Shown piece after piece: positions 24,321 to 34,257 of a stretch of 40,121 nucleotides of DNA (positions are counted from its first letter, which is position 1; every line of letters begins with the position of its first letter). The notes under the pieces were generated by a model. It worked only from the letters and a program-made list of their open reading frames with translations. It ran no database searches and was not told the origin of the DNA. Source of the DNA: Bacteroidota bacterium (GTDB lineage Bacteria > Bacteroidota > Ignavibacteria > UBA10030); NCBI GenBank assembly GCA_016928255.1, contig JAFGLB010000197.1:1-40121 (forward strand), written 5' to 3'. The position numbers were made by a program, and so were the translations under genes.

Positions 24321-26426
24321 CTATTTTAAAAGCACCATCCGCTTTGTATCTGTAAAACTGCTGTTAGTTTTTAACTGATAAAAATACACACCGCTGCCGA
24401 CTAGTTTTCCCGCCGAGTTTGCACCATTCCATTCAACCTTATAATTACCAGCATTTTTTACCTCGTTTACCAGGACAACAATTTCTCTCCCGAGTATGTC
24501 GTATATTATTATTTTCACATCACTTTTCACTTTTAACTTATAACTTATCACTGTATTTGGATTGAACGGATTTGGATAATTCTGAGTCAAAGCAAAATCT
24601 GCGGGATGCATCTCTTTTTTTACATCCGTAATATAACCTCCGGTATTAATGTAATTTTCAAGATCGGCCTCATTTCTGCCAATATACCAATTGACTTTCA
24701 GACTCTGACTCTGGCATGATACAAGAAGAGTATTGAAAACTTCCTCCGGAGAACCGGGCTGTACCATAACCGACTGGCAAGTCATTGCACTGGATGACCG
24801 GATCATCATAATATATCCGTCCGGCAATAATATCTTGTCATTAGCAAGTATATACGGATTGGTGACCCAATTGAACGATAAATTATGTACACTTCCATCA
24901 TCGGTGCTGACAGAATCGTTTATTTCCAGAATATCACGCGAGCGTTCGTAATGAACCCGGCGAGTCCAGAAAACAGTAGTCGGATTTAAGCAGTACGCTG
25001 AATCAAGTCTGGCTAAATAAGTATCATCGTCAATTCTAATCATCGTACCATACGCCTTGCGCTGTGCTGGAAGCGAAGGATATGGACTGACCTGACCATT
25101 GCCGTCGACGAGGAGTACATTATTCATCTGGGAAAGAGGAGAATAATTCTGGCCGCCGCCGTTTCCGAGAATAACTGTATCATTAGAATGGAATATGACC
25201 GTTCCCTGACATGGTTGGTAATGACTTCCGCCATAACCGGCACGAAACCAGACGAGTCCGTCATGCTTATTCCAGCTTTTCCTCATAACAGCAACACCGG
25301 CACCGTCGAAAAATTTCGAAAGCGGCCAACCGGCATCGGACGGCGATATAGGTTCTACAGTTCCCCAATAAAGTAAATGGTGCCAATTCAGCCATCCTAT
25401 CGGCGGCGGCATTGTGTTCCAATCGGCCAGGAAATCATCATAGTCTCCCCGTCTGCATGGTGAAGGATTCGAATAATAATGCCAGGCTATAACGGGATCG
25501 TTGTATGCTGACGCAAGCTGTAATAAATTCGTATTGTAATAATAGACTATTGCATGGCCTTCGCCATGACCGGCGCCTACATACCCGGCTTTTGAAAAGA
25601 ATGTATGAACATCCGAATCCTGTTCCCAGAAAGACAGCACATAAGTTCTGTAAATTCCTTCATTATGAAAAAGATTGCCTGCATATGTATATGGATTAAA
25701 TGATGTATTCCGCGCCAGGGCGGCGAGGAGCGGTGAAAAATTCTCCAAATCCCATAAGCCATAACCGTTCGGAGAGGTTAAGGTCTCATCTATCATCATC
25801 CCGCTCCCTCCTGTTATGGCTCCGGGACATCTGTCGAACCAGTTACGGAGAATTTCTATTGCCCTTGTCTGGGATAAAACTGACTGCGGTTCTGACGGGA
25901 ACATCAGGGCCGGATATAACATTCGCTGTATGTAATAATCAGTCATATGAGATATGGCCCAATTATTAATATGCTCGGCGGCATAGTACCACTGCGAACT
26001 TACAAGGGATTCATTATATATATCTGTCGACATATTTATCATAACAGTTTTAGTGCGGCTTTGTTCATCCGGTGTCATATAATTCCATTGGAAATCGCAG
26101 ACATAAGCATAATCAGGATTCCATCTGTAGGTTCCCGTATCTGAAAATATTCCAGTTTCTTCTACATGAGCGACCCATGACATAAGCCAGTCAATCGATT
26201 CGTCCGACCGCAGTCCTCTTAAACATGCCTCTAATGCAGACTCAAACATTTCGTCGCTTAAATGATCGTCACCCAGTCTTTGCGCAAGAACAGGTATATT
26301 TTCAGGACCAAACAGAAGGCATGGATGCGTTTCTGCCTTCGGCGAGCAAAATGCAATTCCAGAAATCAATACCGAGAATACTAATAAGCCGAGAACCGTC
26401 AGGAAAATTCCTTTTATAGATGTCAT
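24321..26426 (-). CDS. Secreted heparinase II/III-like protein with T9SS sorting domain
   Basis: With the ATG at 26426 the protein has 701 residues. This start has AGGA 8 nt upstream; an ATG at 26444 has none. A signal peptide (about 1-27) precedes an alpha-helical region (about 35-350, with NNWAISHMTDYY and a GAGHGEGHA motif at 285-292) and a beta-sandwich domain (about 370-600). This layout fits heparinase II/III-type polysaccharide lyases. The region GVAVMRKSW, then GYGGSHYQPCQGTVIF, matches the family segment that usually reads HGHAD; here it is H402-Y-Q-P-C406, so two positions differ. It may be a divergent or inactive lyase of acidic polysaccharides. The T9SS sorting domain spans about 614-701. 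Confidence 0.7.
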   Translation of the reverse strand: MTSIKGIFLTVLGLLVFSVLISGIAFCSPKAETHPCLLFGPENIPVLAQRLGDDHLSDEMFESALEACLRGLRSDESIDWLMSWVAHVEETGIFSDTGTYRWNPDYAYVCDFQWNYMTPDEQSRTKTVMINMSTDIYNESLVSSQWYYAAEHINNWAISHMTDYYIQRMLYPALMFPSEPQSVLSQTRAIEILRNWFDRCPGAITGGSGMMIDETLTSPNGYGLWDLENFSPLLAALARNTSFNPYTYAGNLFHNEGIYRTYVLSFWEQDSDVHTFFSKAGYVGAGHGEGHAIVYYYNTNLLQLASAYNDPVIAWHYYSNPSPCRRGDYDDFLADWNTMPPPIGWLNWHHLLYWGTVEPISPSDAGWPLSKFFDGAGVAVMRKSWNKHDGLVWFRAGYGGSHYQPCQGTVIFHSNDTVILGNGGGQNYSPLSQMNNVLLVDGNGQVSPYPSLPAQRKAYGTMIRIDDDTYLARLDSAYCLNPTTVFWTRRVHYERSRDILEINDSVSTDDGSVHNLSFNWVTNPYILANDKILLPDGYIMMIRSSSAMTCQSVMVQPGSPEEVFNTLLVSCQSQSLKVNWYIGRNEADLENYINTGGYITDVKKEMHPADFALTQNYPNPFNPNTVISYKLKVKSDVKIIIYDILGREIVVLVNEVKNAGNYKVEWNGANSAGKLVGSGVYFYQLKTNSSFTDTKRMVLLK

Positions 26427-26458
26427 ATCATCAGTCCTATACATTATGAATTCGATTT

Positions 26459-28729
26459 TTAGTTCAATAAAATCATTTTCATTGTTTTACTAAAACCCGA
26501 TTCACATTTTAATTGATAAAAATATACACCGCTGCCGGCTTTCTGTCCCGACGAGTTTGTGCCGTTCCATTCAACCGTGTAATCACCCGCATTTTTCACC
26601 TCATTCACCAGAACAGCTATTTCTCTACCGAGTATATCATATACCTTTAACACCACTTCACCTCTCACTTTTAACTTATAACTTATCATTGTGTTAGGAT
26701 TGAACGGATTGGGATAATTCTGGTAAAGCCTCATTTCCTGCGGCAAAGAGATTTCCGTAACTTCAGTACAGCCCGATAGAATTATCTTTGCGAGTGAATC
26801 ACGTGCAGCTTCCCAAGTATCTGGATTAGTCGACCAACTGATATCAGTACGAATCCAGGTAGGGTCTGACAGTTCCTCCACACCGACTTCCCATACCACT
26901 TTCGGAATTATCGAATTCACAATATTTTGAACGGCTTGAGGATTAATTTCTGAAGCCATTGTCAGATAATCATGATCCTGTAAACCCCGCCGCCAGTATT
27001 TCATCCGCAAACTGGCAAACGGTCCTTTTACATTATATGAAGAATTCGGAAAGAGACAATCAGTACCGGGATACAGCAATACACCATCGCCATTCGAATA
27101 ATTATAACCCGTTTCGCCTTTCTCCGCATCTGTTTTGGTGAACGATCCGAACGTACGGGCACTTTGAAATAAATCCACTTTTCCCGCACCGGCCTGGAAA
27201 TCGTCATAATAAGTTGCTTCCCAATAAAACCAGCGATTGACATGTTTCTTAAATTGAGTCCAAGCTGTAACACGGAGTGCTACTCCATCGTCATCCGTTG
27301 CAAATGATCCGGCGGCAGGGCGCGCACCATTATAAAGCATGAATTGCTTTACGGGATCACCTATATATTGATTTGCCGCATTTTCCCACACATCTGTAAT
27401 ACCTATTGTAGCTGTAGACGCAGGAATTACGAGCGACGGCGTATTAGCAACTGCATCGGGCAATTGAATTGTCACCATTGATTTCAGGCGGCTGCCCGGT
27501 CCGGGATTGTTTGCGAGCCATTGACTCCAAGTTTCAATCTGCAAAAAATTACTCGACTCATCTATCAAGTATAAAAAATAGTCGGTCTCGGGAGAATTTG
27601 CCTCGAACCAATTAACCCAGTTATCGGAATGCCGCCGCATAGCAGTATCGCTTTTCCATGAATCCGGAATACCATAAGTGTGCACCGAATAGACATTATT
27701 TCCAACATTCACGCCGGGTCCGTCATATCCGTTAGCACTCGTAAAAAAATCACCTTTCAGTCGTTCTGAAAGATCATCGGCAGGATGATCATCCGAAGTA
27801 TAATCGCTGTTAATCCAGCTATCATCACCAATAAGAGAGATTTTATGCCGGTGAGTTATCATAAAATGTCTGTCCTGAATCAATTTTGCATCGTCTTCAT
27901 CATCACCTTGAATCCATCCCTGCCCAAAAAACCGCTCATTAATCTCGCCGCCGCTGAAAGCCAGCATCGTTTTAGCGGTCGGCATGTCAGGAAGTGCAAA
28001 ATCATAGACAGTCAGCTCGACCGGAACAACATAATTATGATCTCCACTTTCTGTGATTTGAACCGCTCCGGTATACAGTCCAGCTGCAGCATTTTTAGGA
28101 ATGTATATATCCACCCATATGCTTTGATTTTTTTGCTGTTCGATTGTAAATGACGGGACCAATTCCAGCGGTACTGCTATTTCCGGATAATGTTTATCGT
28201 GATCCGGGCGATCAGTCCATAATCCAGTTCCCGATCCGTTTTCATCATAAGGCCTGCGCAAACGTTCAGGAATATGGCGTTCATCATACGTTTCATAACC
28301 CATGAGACTTAGTCCCCTGATTTGCAGGTATCTAACATAAAAAAGTTCAATATTTCTTCCGACCCAGTTAAATACGCCGTCACCGCTTGCAGGACTCGAT
28401 TGAATAACCGAACTTTCGGGACATGTGAGCAGGCCAAATGCAACATTTACCTCCGTCGCCTGCTGGATTGCAGCTTCAATTACCACATTAAAATTTACTA
28501 CTTCATTTTTTGCCCCTTTAATTTTTACTTTCGTTCCATCCCAGATATGATTAATTACAGCTCTGCCGTTTGGCTGTCCAACACGTAGTTCCTCCTGCGC
28601 GACCTTATCACCGCCCTCATTCACCCATATTGCACTAATACCCTGTGCACAAACTTCCATGCCCTGATGCCAAAACAAAATAAATATGACAAATACAATC
28701 ATTTTAGTAATGCATTTATCGTTCATCAT
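26459..28729 (-). CDS. Secreted DUF4091 glycoside-hydrolase-like protein with T9SS sorting domain
   Basis: This 756-residue protein has a signal peptide (about 1-29). An N-terminal beta domain ends at the typical VPVELTVYDFALPDMPTAK (about 235-253). A TIM-barrel-like middle carries an adjacent acidic pair D390/E391 (YFLYLIDESSN). A DUF4091-type segment follows, with RWFYWEATYY, then NGDGVLLYPG and GPFASLRMKYWRRGLQDHDYL. This order resembles GH123-like beta-N-acetylgalactosaminidases, where an Asp-Glu pair is catalytic; I infer a similar hydrolase. The T9SS sorting domain occupies about 669-756. An AAAGGA site precedes the start. It sits between the heparinase-like and pectate-lyase-like genes, consistent with a shared glycan target. 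Confidence 0.75.
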   Translation of the reverse strand: MMNDKCITKMIVFVIFILFWHQGMEVCAQGISAIWVNEGGDKVAQEELRVGQPNGRAVINHIWDGTKVKIKGAKNEVVNFNVVIEAAIQQATEVNVAFGLLTCPESSVIQSSPASGDGVFNWVGRNIELFYVRYLQIRGLSLMGYETYDERHIPERLRRPYDENGSGTGLWTDRPDHDKHYPEIAVPLELVPSFTIEQQKNQSIWVDIYIPKNAAAGLYTGAVQITESGDHNYVVPVELTVYDFALPDMPTAKTMLAFSGGEINERFFGQGWIQGDDEDDAKLIQDRHFMITHRHKISLIGDDSWINSDYTSDDHPADDLSERLKGDFFTSANGYDGPGVNVGNNVYSVHTYGIPDSWKSDTAMRRHSDNWVNWFEANSPETDYFLYLIDESSNFLQIETWSQWLANNPGPGSRLKSMVTIQLPDAVANTPSLVIPASTATIGITDVWENAANQYIGDPVKQFMLYNGARPAAGSFATDDDGVALRVTAWTQFKKHVNRWFYWEATYYDDFQAGAGKVDLFQSARTFGSFTKTDAEKGETGYNYSNGDGVLLYPGTDCLFPNSSYNVKGPFASLRMKYWRRGLQDHDYLTMASEINPQAVQNIVNSIIPKVVWEVGVEELSDPTWIRTDISWSTNPDTWEAARDSLAKIILSGCTEVTEISLPQEMRLYQNYPNPFNPNTMISYKLKVRGEVVLKVYDILGREIAVLVNEVKNAGDYTVEWNGTNSSGQKAGSGVYFYQLKCESGFSKTMKMILLN

Positions 28730-28755
28730 AAATGAATTCCTTTTTTAGATATAAC

Positions 28756-31629
28756 TTATTTCATTAAAATCATTTTTTTCGTTTCGACAAAACCGTTGTT
28801 TGTCTTTATTTGATAAAAATATACTCCGCTGCCTACTTTATGCCCTGCCGAGTTTGTGCCATTCCATTCAACGGTATGATCACCCGCATTTTTCACCTCG
28901 TTTACCAGAACAACTATTTCTCTCCCGAGTATGTCATATACTATTATCTTCACGTCACTTTTCACCAATAACTTATAACTTATCACCGTATTCGGATTGA
29001 ATGGATTTGGATAATTTTGATACAAACAGCACTTACAGGGTACAGTCAAATTGCCCGGCTTATCATTTATATCCGTTGTACCCATCGCATCTGTATATAA
29101 ACTTTTAATTTTTGCGGTGGAAAGACAGCTTTTATATATTCGCACTTCATCTATTATTCCGTTAAAAGATTTCATCTGCCCGTCATCCGAACCTCTGCCA
29201 ATATAGAGTTTATCGAAAAACCATGGCCCGGTTGCTCCTTTTACTCTATCAACAACAATCTGTTCGCCGTTAAGATACATTCTTACCACTTTGTTAATCG
29301 GATCGTATGCTGCGGCTATATGAGAAAAGACATTCGGCTTTACAACGGGATATTCAACACTAGCCAGTGAATATCTTGAATTCTCATGTGTGACCCATTG
29401 TATGGAGAGCTTGTCGTTTACAAGCCCGAAATTAAAGTTGGTCCATTCAGAATCATCGTTAATAACCCAGTTGTCGATATTCACTGAAAATGGAATAATC
29501 CATGCTGCCAAAGTAAAAGCCTGATCATCACCATGCAGAGAATTACTGTTCCAGCCGGGCACGGTAATAACATCATCAATTCCGTCAAACAGGTATGCCT
29601 CACCAATCTTGCCGGGAACAAGCACCGGCCCATTTACAGTACCGTCATAATTGTTACCGCTTGAGTCCGTAGCACTGCCGTCGAATTTATAAAATGCCGC
29701 CATTTCTATAGGCGTTTCGTCTCCGGTTGATACCGTTATCGTATTTGAATAATCTGTCTGGCCGGATATTTCGGAGAACGCGCATACACGAAAATGATAA
29801 TCTGAATTCCCGGATAAATCTATCAAAGTATATTCGATCGAATCTTTCATCGCCGATTCAGTGCGAGAGAAATTAATTCCATCTCTGCTCTGTTCAATTC
29901 TAAAAGAATTCTCATTGCCGGAATTATCTTCCCAGTTTAAATGAACACTATTTCCTGACACCCGGGCTGATAAGTTACCAGGTGCGGCAGGCGGCGTAAG
30001 GCCATTTAGATTGCAAAAGCGCTGCTGAGCGGGAATAATTCCGGAATAAGGCAGGTCAGGACCAATATTCGGCCATGGTGTATCTCCCCATGGCGCGTTG
30101 GCAAAAAAATCAGGTTTTGATAAAAGGTAATACGAATTTGGTATATTGTGATTTGTGATATTTGGTTCCCAAAAAGTATTTTCACTTATATAATCAAAAT
30201 TGCCATGACGAATAAGCGTATTCATTGTAAGATTCGTATCGCTGAAATTATCTGGTTCTTCCAGTATGAACCATACAATACGGTTCATAATTGAATTTTC
30301 ATGATGAAGAATATTGCCTATAAAACTCATATAAGGATTATTCTTTTCTATAAAAACAGGCCTGCTTGTATACGAATTTGAGTATCCGTCTGGACAAACC
30401 ATAATATTGCGTAGAAAAATGTAACTTGAATTGCTTCCCCAGTATCTATCCACTGCGGCTTTATTTGTGGAGTTGCCCTCAAAAAGAGTCAAATATGCAT
30501 GATGGCCATGTGCAGACATATCCGCATGCATCTGTGTCCATTCGCCATCCTCATCCATCGATACCCGGCAGTAATTGTATGCATATACATTGCCGCAAAC
30601 TCCAACCGCAGTCATTAACTTGCCCTGCAAATAATCGAAAATATTGTTTTCAATCAGATTATCGGTAGCACGGTCGACAAGATTTATTCCGTATCCCATG
30701 CCTCCCACATATTCATGCCCGCGTTCGAAGTAGCTGTCGCGAATAACATTTCCCAGTCCGCCCCAGATACCGATATGAGATCTTGAACATTGATAACTTC
30801 TTATATTCTTTGCCCAGCAATATACCGCCCTGTCAACATGTATATTGCCATAATATCCATTACAGTTAACAACAAGATTAAAGTGAAGATCTTCAACACC
30901 GGCATATCTGGCAGGATTGTTATATTTTGTAACGGCCGGATTCATGCTAAGGTTATATGAATAATAAAGCGGTTTATGGAAAGTCAGTGAATTTCCAATC
31001 GTATCCACACCGGTAACTAATAAAAACTGGCCTACTGCCCGCCAGCCCCAATGATCCGCTGCCCAGCTGTCATTCTCACTTGGTGCTACGATTGGCCTTG
31101 CCATAACAGCTTCATCATTATCCTGCCTGATCTCAACAAGATCGCCGGTTGAGAAACCGGAGGCATCACCAACGATTATCTGAGAAGAACCTTTTTCACA
31201 TCCTCCAGTTACAGCAGCGGTAAATCCCTTGCTTGGATTTCCTATCCAGATATTTGTCCGCTGGTACTGATCAGGATCGCTTGCCAGTTTTTCAAATTTC
31301 ATAAAAGTCCGGTCAGGACCAGCACCACGCAGTACGATAGATTTTCTGATATCAATCCTGTCTGTTATCAGATACGCACCGGCAGGAATGAAAACCGCAC
31401 AATTCACAGGACAGGCATTTATTGCATCTTTTAGGGCCTGAGTATCATCGGTATTTCCATCGCCGACTGCTCCATAATCCATAATATTTACACCCACCGG
31501 ATATACAGGGACACCGCCGGGAATTCCCGGTTCCCAGTCAATTCTTCTATCTGCCGGTACAATATCCTGTGAATAAACTTTTGCATAAATTAAAATAAAA
31601 AGAAATACCGAGAGTTTTTTTAGGCGCAT
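28756..31629 (-). CDS. Secreted pectate-lyase-3-like protein with FN3, LamG and T9SS domains
   Basis: This 957-residue protein is the largest of the series. A signal peptide spans about 1-20. A pectate lyase superfamily start (VNIMDYGAVGDGNTDDTQAL, 47-66, then FIPAGAYLI) leads into a beta-helix to about 545. FN3 covers 548-635 (PGNLSARVSGNSVHLNWEDN). LamG/concanavalin-like covers about 645-848 (FYKFDGSATDSSGNNYDG, then GIIDEVRIYKSCLS). The T9SS sorting domain is 870-957. The DYGAVGDG-DDT motif is shared by GH28- and PL-type beta-helix enzymes. The LamG and FN3 modules suggest carbohydrate binding at the surface. Substrate is unknown. It lies 26 nt before the DUF4091 gene and 19 nt after the Ig-repeat beta-helix gene. 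Confidence 0.85.
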   Translation of the reverse strand: MRLKKLSVFLFILIYAKVYSQDIVPADRRIDWEPGIPGGVPVYPVGVNIMDYGAVGDGNTDDTQALKDAINACPVNCAVFIPAGAYLITDRIDIRKSIVLRGAGPDRTFMKFEKLASDPDQYQRTNIWIGNPSKGFTAAVTGGCEKGSSQIIVGDASGFSTGDLVEIRQDNDEAVMARPIVAPSENDSWAADHWGWRAVGQFLLVTGVDTIGNSLTFHKPLYYSYNLSMNPAVTKYNNPARYAGVEDLHFNLVVNCNGYYGNIHVDRAVYCWAKNIRSYQCSRSHIGIWGGLGNVIRDSYFERGHEYVGGMGYGINLVDRATDNLIENNIFDYLQGKLMTAVGVCGNVYAYNYCRVSMDEDGEWTQMHADMSAHGHHAYLTLFEGNSTNKAAVDRYWGSNSSYIFLRNIMVCPDGYSNSYTSRPVFIEKNNPYMSFIGNILHHENSIMNRIVWFILEEPDNFSDTNLTMNTLIRHGNFDYISENTFWEPNITNHNIPNSYYLLSKPDFFANAPWGDTPWPNIGPDLPYSGIIPAQQRFCNLNGLTPPAAPGNLSARVSGNSVHLNWEDNSGNENSFRIEQSRDGINFSRTESAMKDSIEYTLIDLSGNSDYHFRVCAFSEISGQTDYSNTITVSTGDETPIEMAAFYKFDGSATDSSGNNYDGTVNGPVLVPGKIGEAYLFDGIDDVITVPGWNSNSLHGDDQAFTLAAWIIPFSVNIDNWVINDDSEWTNFNFGLVNDKLSIQWVTHENSRYSLASVEYPVVKPNVFSHIAAAYDPINKVVRMYLNGEQIVVDRVKGATGPWFFDKLYIGRGSDDGQMKSFNGIIDEVRIYKSCLSTAKIKSLYTDAMGTTDINDKPGNLTVPCKCCLYQNYPNPFNPNTVISYKLLVKSDVKIIVYDILGREIVVLVNEVKNAGDHTVEWNGTNSAGHKVGSGVYFYQIKTNNGFVETKKMILMK

Positions 31630-31648
31630 TTTTCCTCATTCATTGAAT

Positions 31649-34135
31649 TTATTTCATCAGTACTAATTTTTTTGTACTCACAAAACCGGTATTTGTTTTC
31701 ATTATATAGAAATACATACCGCTTCCGACTTGCAGTCCCGCAGAGTTACTGCCGTTCCATTCGGTCGTATAATCACCGGCATCCTTCACCTCGTTTACCA
31801 GAACAGCAATTTCTCTTCCGAGTATATCATATACTGTTATTTTCACGTCACTTTTCTCTTTTAACTTATAACTTATCACTGTAGTTGGATTGAAAGGATT
31901 GGGATAATTTTGTCCGAGAATGTAACCAGTTGGATTTTCTGTGATTACTGCAGCTGTAACTGATACACCTGTACCTTTTACTGAGATTGTCTTCGTTATT
32001 CCTCCTGCTGTGTTCGTGATATCTCCCGTATAACTACGTTCTTCTATCGGTGCAAATCTCACATATATCGTTATCGTTGGAATTATTCCGTCCGCGTACG
32101 CTATCTTCTTTGTTAAACTAAATCCAGATCCTGTTGTAGTCGATATACTATATCCTGTCGGCACTGCTATAGTCAATGTGTCATTGGCAGGCGATAGATT
32201 TATTCCTTCTATAGTGTACATTCTTTCACTTGATACTGTATCTACACGAACAGTACTGAATTCTAGTGTGTCTGCACTAACAGTCAATATCGATGCCGGG
32301 GCAGGTATACCTGTCCCGCTTACCGCGACATTTTGTGCCGCTGCTCCTCCTCCTGAGTTTAAAATATCTCCGTTATAGCTCTGCACTTCTGTCGGGAAAA
32401 ATCTAACAAATATCATTGTAGAGGACAAATTACCGCCTGTATACGGAGTGTTCAGTGATGAAGTATAGCCGCTATCGCTTGTTTGAGAGATTGAATATCC
32501 AGCCGGAGCCGTAATTGATATACTCCCAGAATCTGGAAATAAATTAGTCCCCGATATAGTAAATGACGACTGGCTTGCTGTATTCACAAATACATTGCCG
32601 AAAGAACAGGATGATGGAGTAATAGTTATGACCGCCGTTGACGGATTTGATTGCCATAACGATCCTTGTTCATAACCAGTAGCCGAGAGCAATGCTGCAA
32701 GCGTACTGTAATTTATTTCGTCCGGCCATGCACCGGTCTGCCATCTTCCCGGCCCAAAGAATTTATTATTCCTGCTTATCGTATTTATAGTACTAAGCCT
32801 GCTGAAATTAGTATTGGATACAGTTCCGTATATCGAATTATTTTCAAATAGAATGTCCGACCCTTCTGCACATTTTGATGCCCATAAACCTGATCCCCTC
32901 ACTGTCATCGTATTGTCATACACATGTGTCCGCCCGCTGCTGGTTAGATATGTGTTTCCATTCCATACGTAGCTTATATCAACCTTGAACGCTATATCCC
33001 CTGAAACATCCATTGTTGTAAATGCATTGTTGTGTGCGACCCAGCCGACACCTTGCAGCATATATCCCCTAGGACTGTTCTCCACCTTGCAGTATCTTAT
33101 TGTATCGTTGAAATTATAAAACGTATCCCACCCTGACATATCTGCACCGTTTACATAACAATACTCCCATACCGTTGCCGTATCACGCTCACCACCGAAT
33201 CCGGCCTGCTCAATATTCGAGTATATACCCATAATTGTATCTCTTATAACATATACACTATCATAACGGTATAAATTCTTGTGTGAATACCAGGAATAAA
33301 ATGCAGTATATGCGCCCGAATCCGCACGGCAGGCTACTACCAAATTATTGCTCGAACCACCTGCTAAGAAAAATGTTATCCCGAGAAAGTTCCGCATATA
33401 CAAATTCCTGAATATCGAATTATTTGCAGGATATGGATTTAGCGCATGGAAGCCATTGCGTATATCCAGATCCTCCATAGTCAAATACTCGGCCTTGAAT
33501 ATGTTCTGCCGCAATATCTTGACTCTTGGCGGGAGTCCATCATGTGTCCTGCAATAGACAGTATCTATCGGTGAATTTCTGTGTGCCGGGCCGTAACTCG
33601 ATGGTGTTAAACTATTGAGATAGCGAGACAACGAATCCTTTTCATCCAAATCAGATATGTCTTCACTGTATTGCGTCATTTTTGTTAATTCGCCATATAT
33701 ATATTCGTAGCCATACGATGAATAACAAAATCCTATTGCAGGCGCCGCATATACCGAGTCGTATCCAGCTCTCTTTTTCCAAATCAGATTACTGCAATCC
33801 ATCATTATTATCGGTCTATCGCCTGTTCCATATGCACCGATATAAAAACGATTCGTTGCAGTGCCAACATATCCTTTTTCCCATAGAGGCTTTGATAACT
33901 CCCCGTATAGTGTATCTCCCCGTTTAAACAATATCCTTTCGCCTGTCTCAAAATCCGTCATTGAAACTTTATTCAGTGTCTTCCAGGCTGTCGTTTCTGA
34001 CCTGCCGTTGTTGGAATCATTTCCCGTCGATGACGATATATAATAGGTTGTCTGCGCTGATATTGAAAAGAATAAAATATAAACGTAATAAAATGAATAT
34101 CCAATCCGCTGCAGTATAGAACATTTGTTCTTCAT
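31649..34135 (-). CDS. Secreted beta-helix protein with tandem Ig-like repeats and T9SS sorting domain
   Basis: This 828-residue protein has a signal peptide (about 1-28) and then YYISSSTGNDSNNGRSETTA, the cap of a beta-helix running to about 480. Two tandem repeats of roughly 110 residues follow (about 505-735). Each carries a GTNLFPDSGSISITAPAGYSIS-like strand pair (second copy GINLSPANDTLTIAVPTGYS), a VRF-P-E--SY-GDI segment and a V-GTG ending. They resemble the beta-sandwich repeats that often precede T9SS sorting domains. The sorting domain starts at GQNYPNPFNPTTVISYKL. The repeats may act as a stalk holding the beta-helix off the surface. The enzymatic role is unknown. Confidence 0.82.
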   Translation of the reverse strand: MKNKCSILQRIGYSFYYVYILFFSISAQTTYYISSSTGNDSNNGRSETTAWKTLNKVSMTDFETGERILFKRGDTLYGELSKPLWEKGYVGTATNRFYIGAYGTGDRPIIMMDCSNLIWKKRAGYDSVYAAPAIGFCYSSYGYEYIYGELTKMTQYSEDISDLDEKDSLSRYLNSLTPSSYGPAHRNSPIDTVYCRTHDGLPPRVKILRQNIFKAEYLTMEDLDIRNGFHALNPYPANNSIFRNLYMRNFLGITFFLAGGSSNNLVVACRADSGAYTAFYSWYSHKNLYRYDSVYVIRDTIMGIYSNIEQAGFGGERDTATVWEYCYVNGADMSGWDTFYNFNDTIRYCKVENSPRGYMLQGVGWVAHNNAFTTMDVSGDIAFKVDISYVWNGNTYLTSSGRTHVYDNTMTVRGSGLWASKCAEGSDILFENNSIYGTVSNTNFSRLSTINTISRNNKFFGPGRWQTGAWPDEINYSTLAALLSATGYEQGSLWQSNPSTAVITITPSSCSFGNVFVNTASQSSFTISGTNLFPDSGSISITAPAGYSISQTSDSGYTSSLNTPYTGGNLSSTMIFVRFFPTEVQSYNGDILNSGGGAAAQNVAVSGTGIPAPASILTVSADTLEFSTVRVDTVSSERMYTIEGINLSPANDTLTIAVPTGYSISTTTGSGFSLTKKIAYADGIIPTITIYVRFAPIEERSYTGDITNTAGGITKTISVKGTGVSVTAAVITENPTGYILGQNYPNPFNPTTVISYKLKEKSDVKITVYDILGREIAVLVNEVKDAGDYTTEWNGSNSAGLQVGSGMYFYIMKTNTGFVSTKKLVLMK

Positions 34136-34257
34136 TTTCGCGATTCTTCAATCCTTTTTAATTATCCAATTGCCAGCAATATGTAATTACATTATCTCGT
34201 TATGCTTACGTTAGCTTTATAACTTAACTCAAAAATATTAAAAAGTTATTTATAGCT
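34136..34257. other. Longest gap inside the secreted-protein series
   Basis: At 122 nt this is the widest spacing among the twelve genes and is AT-rich. If the series is not one transcript, a promoter for the genes from 34135 downwards could lie here. I see no terminator hairpin in it. Confidence 0.3.
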
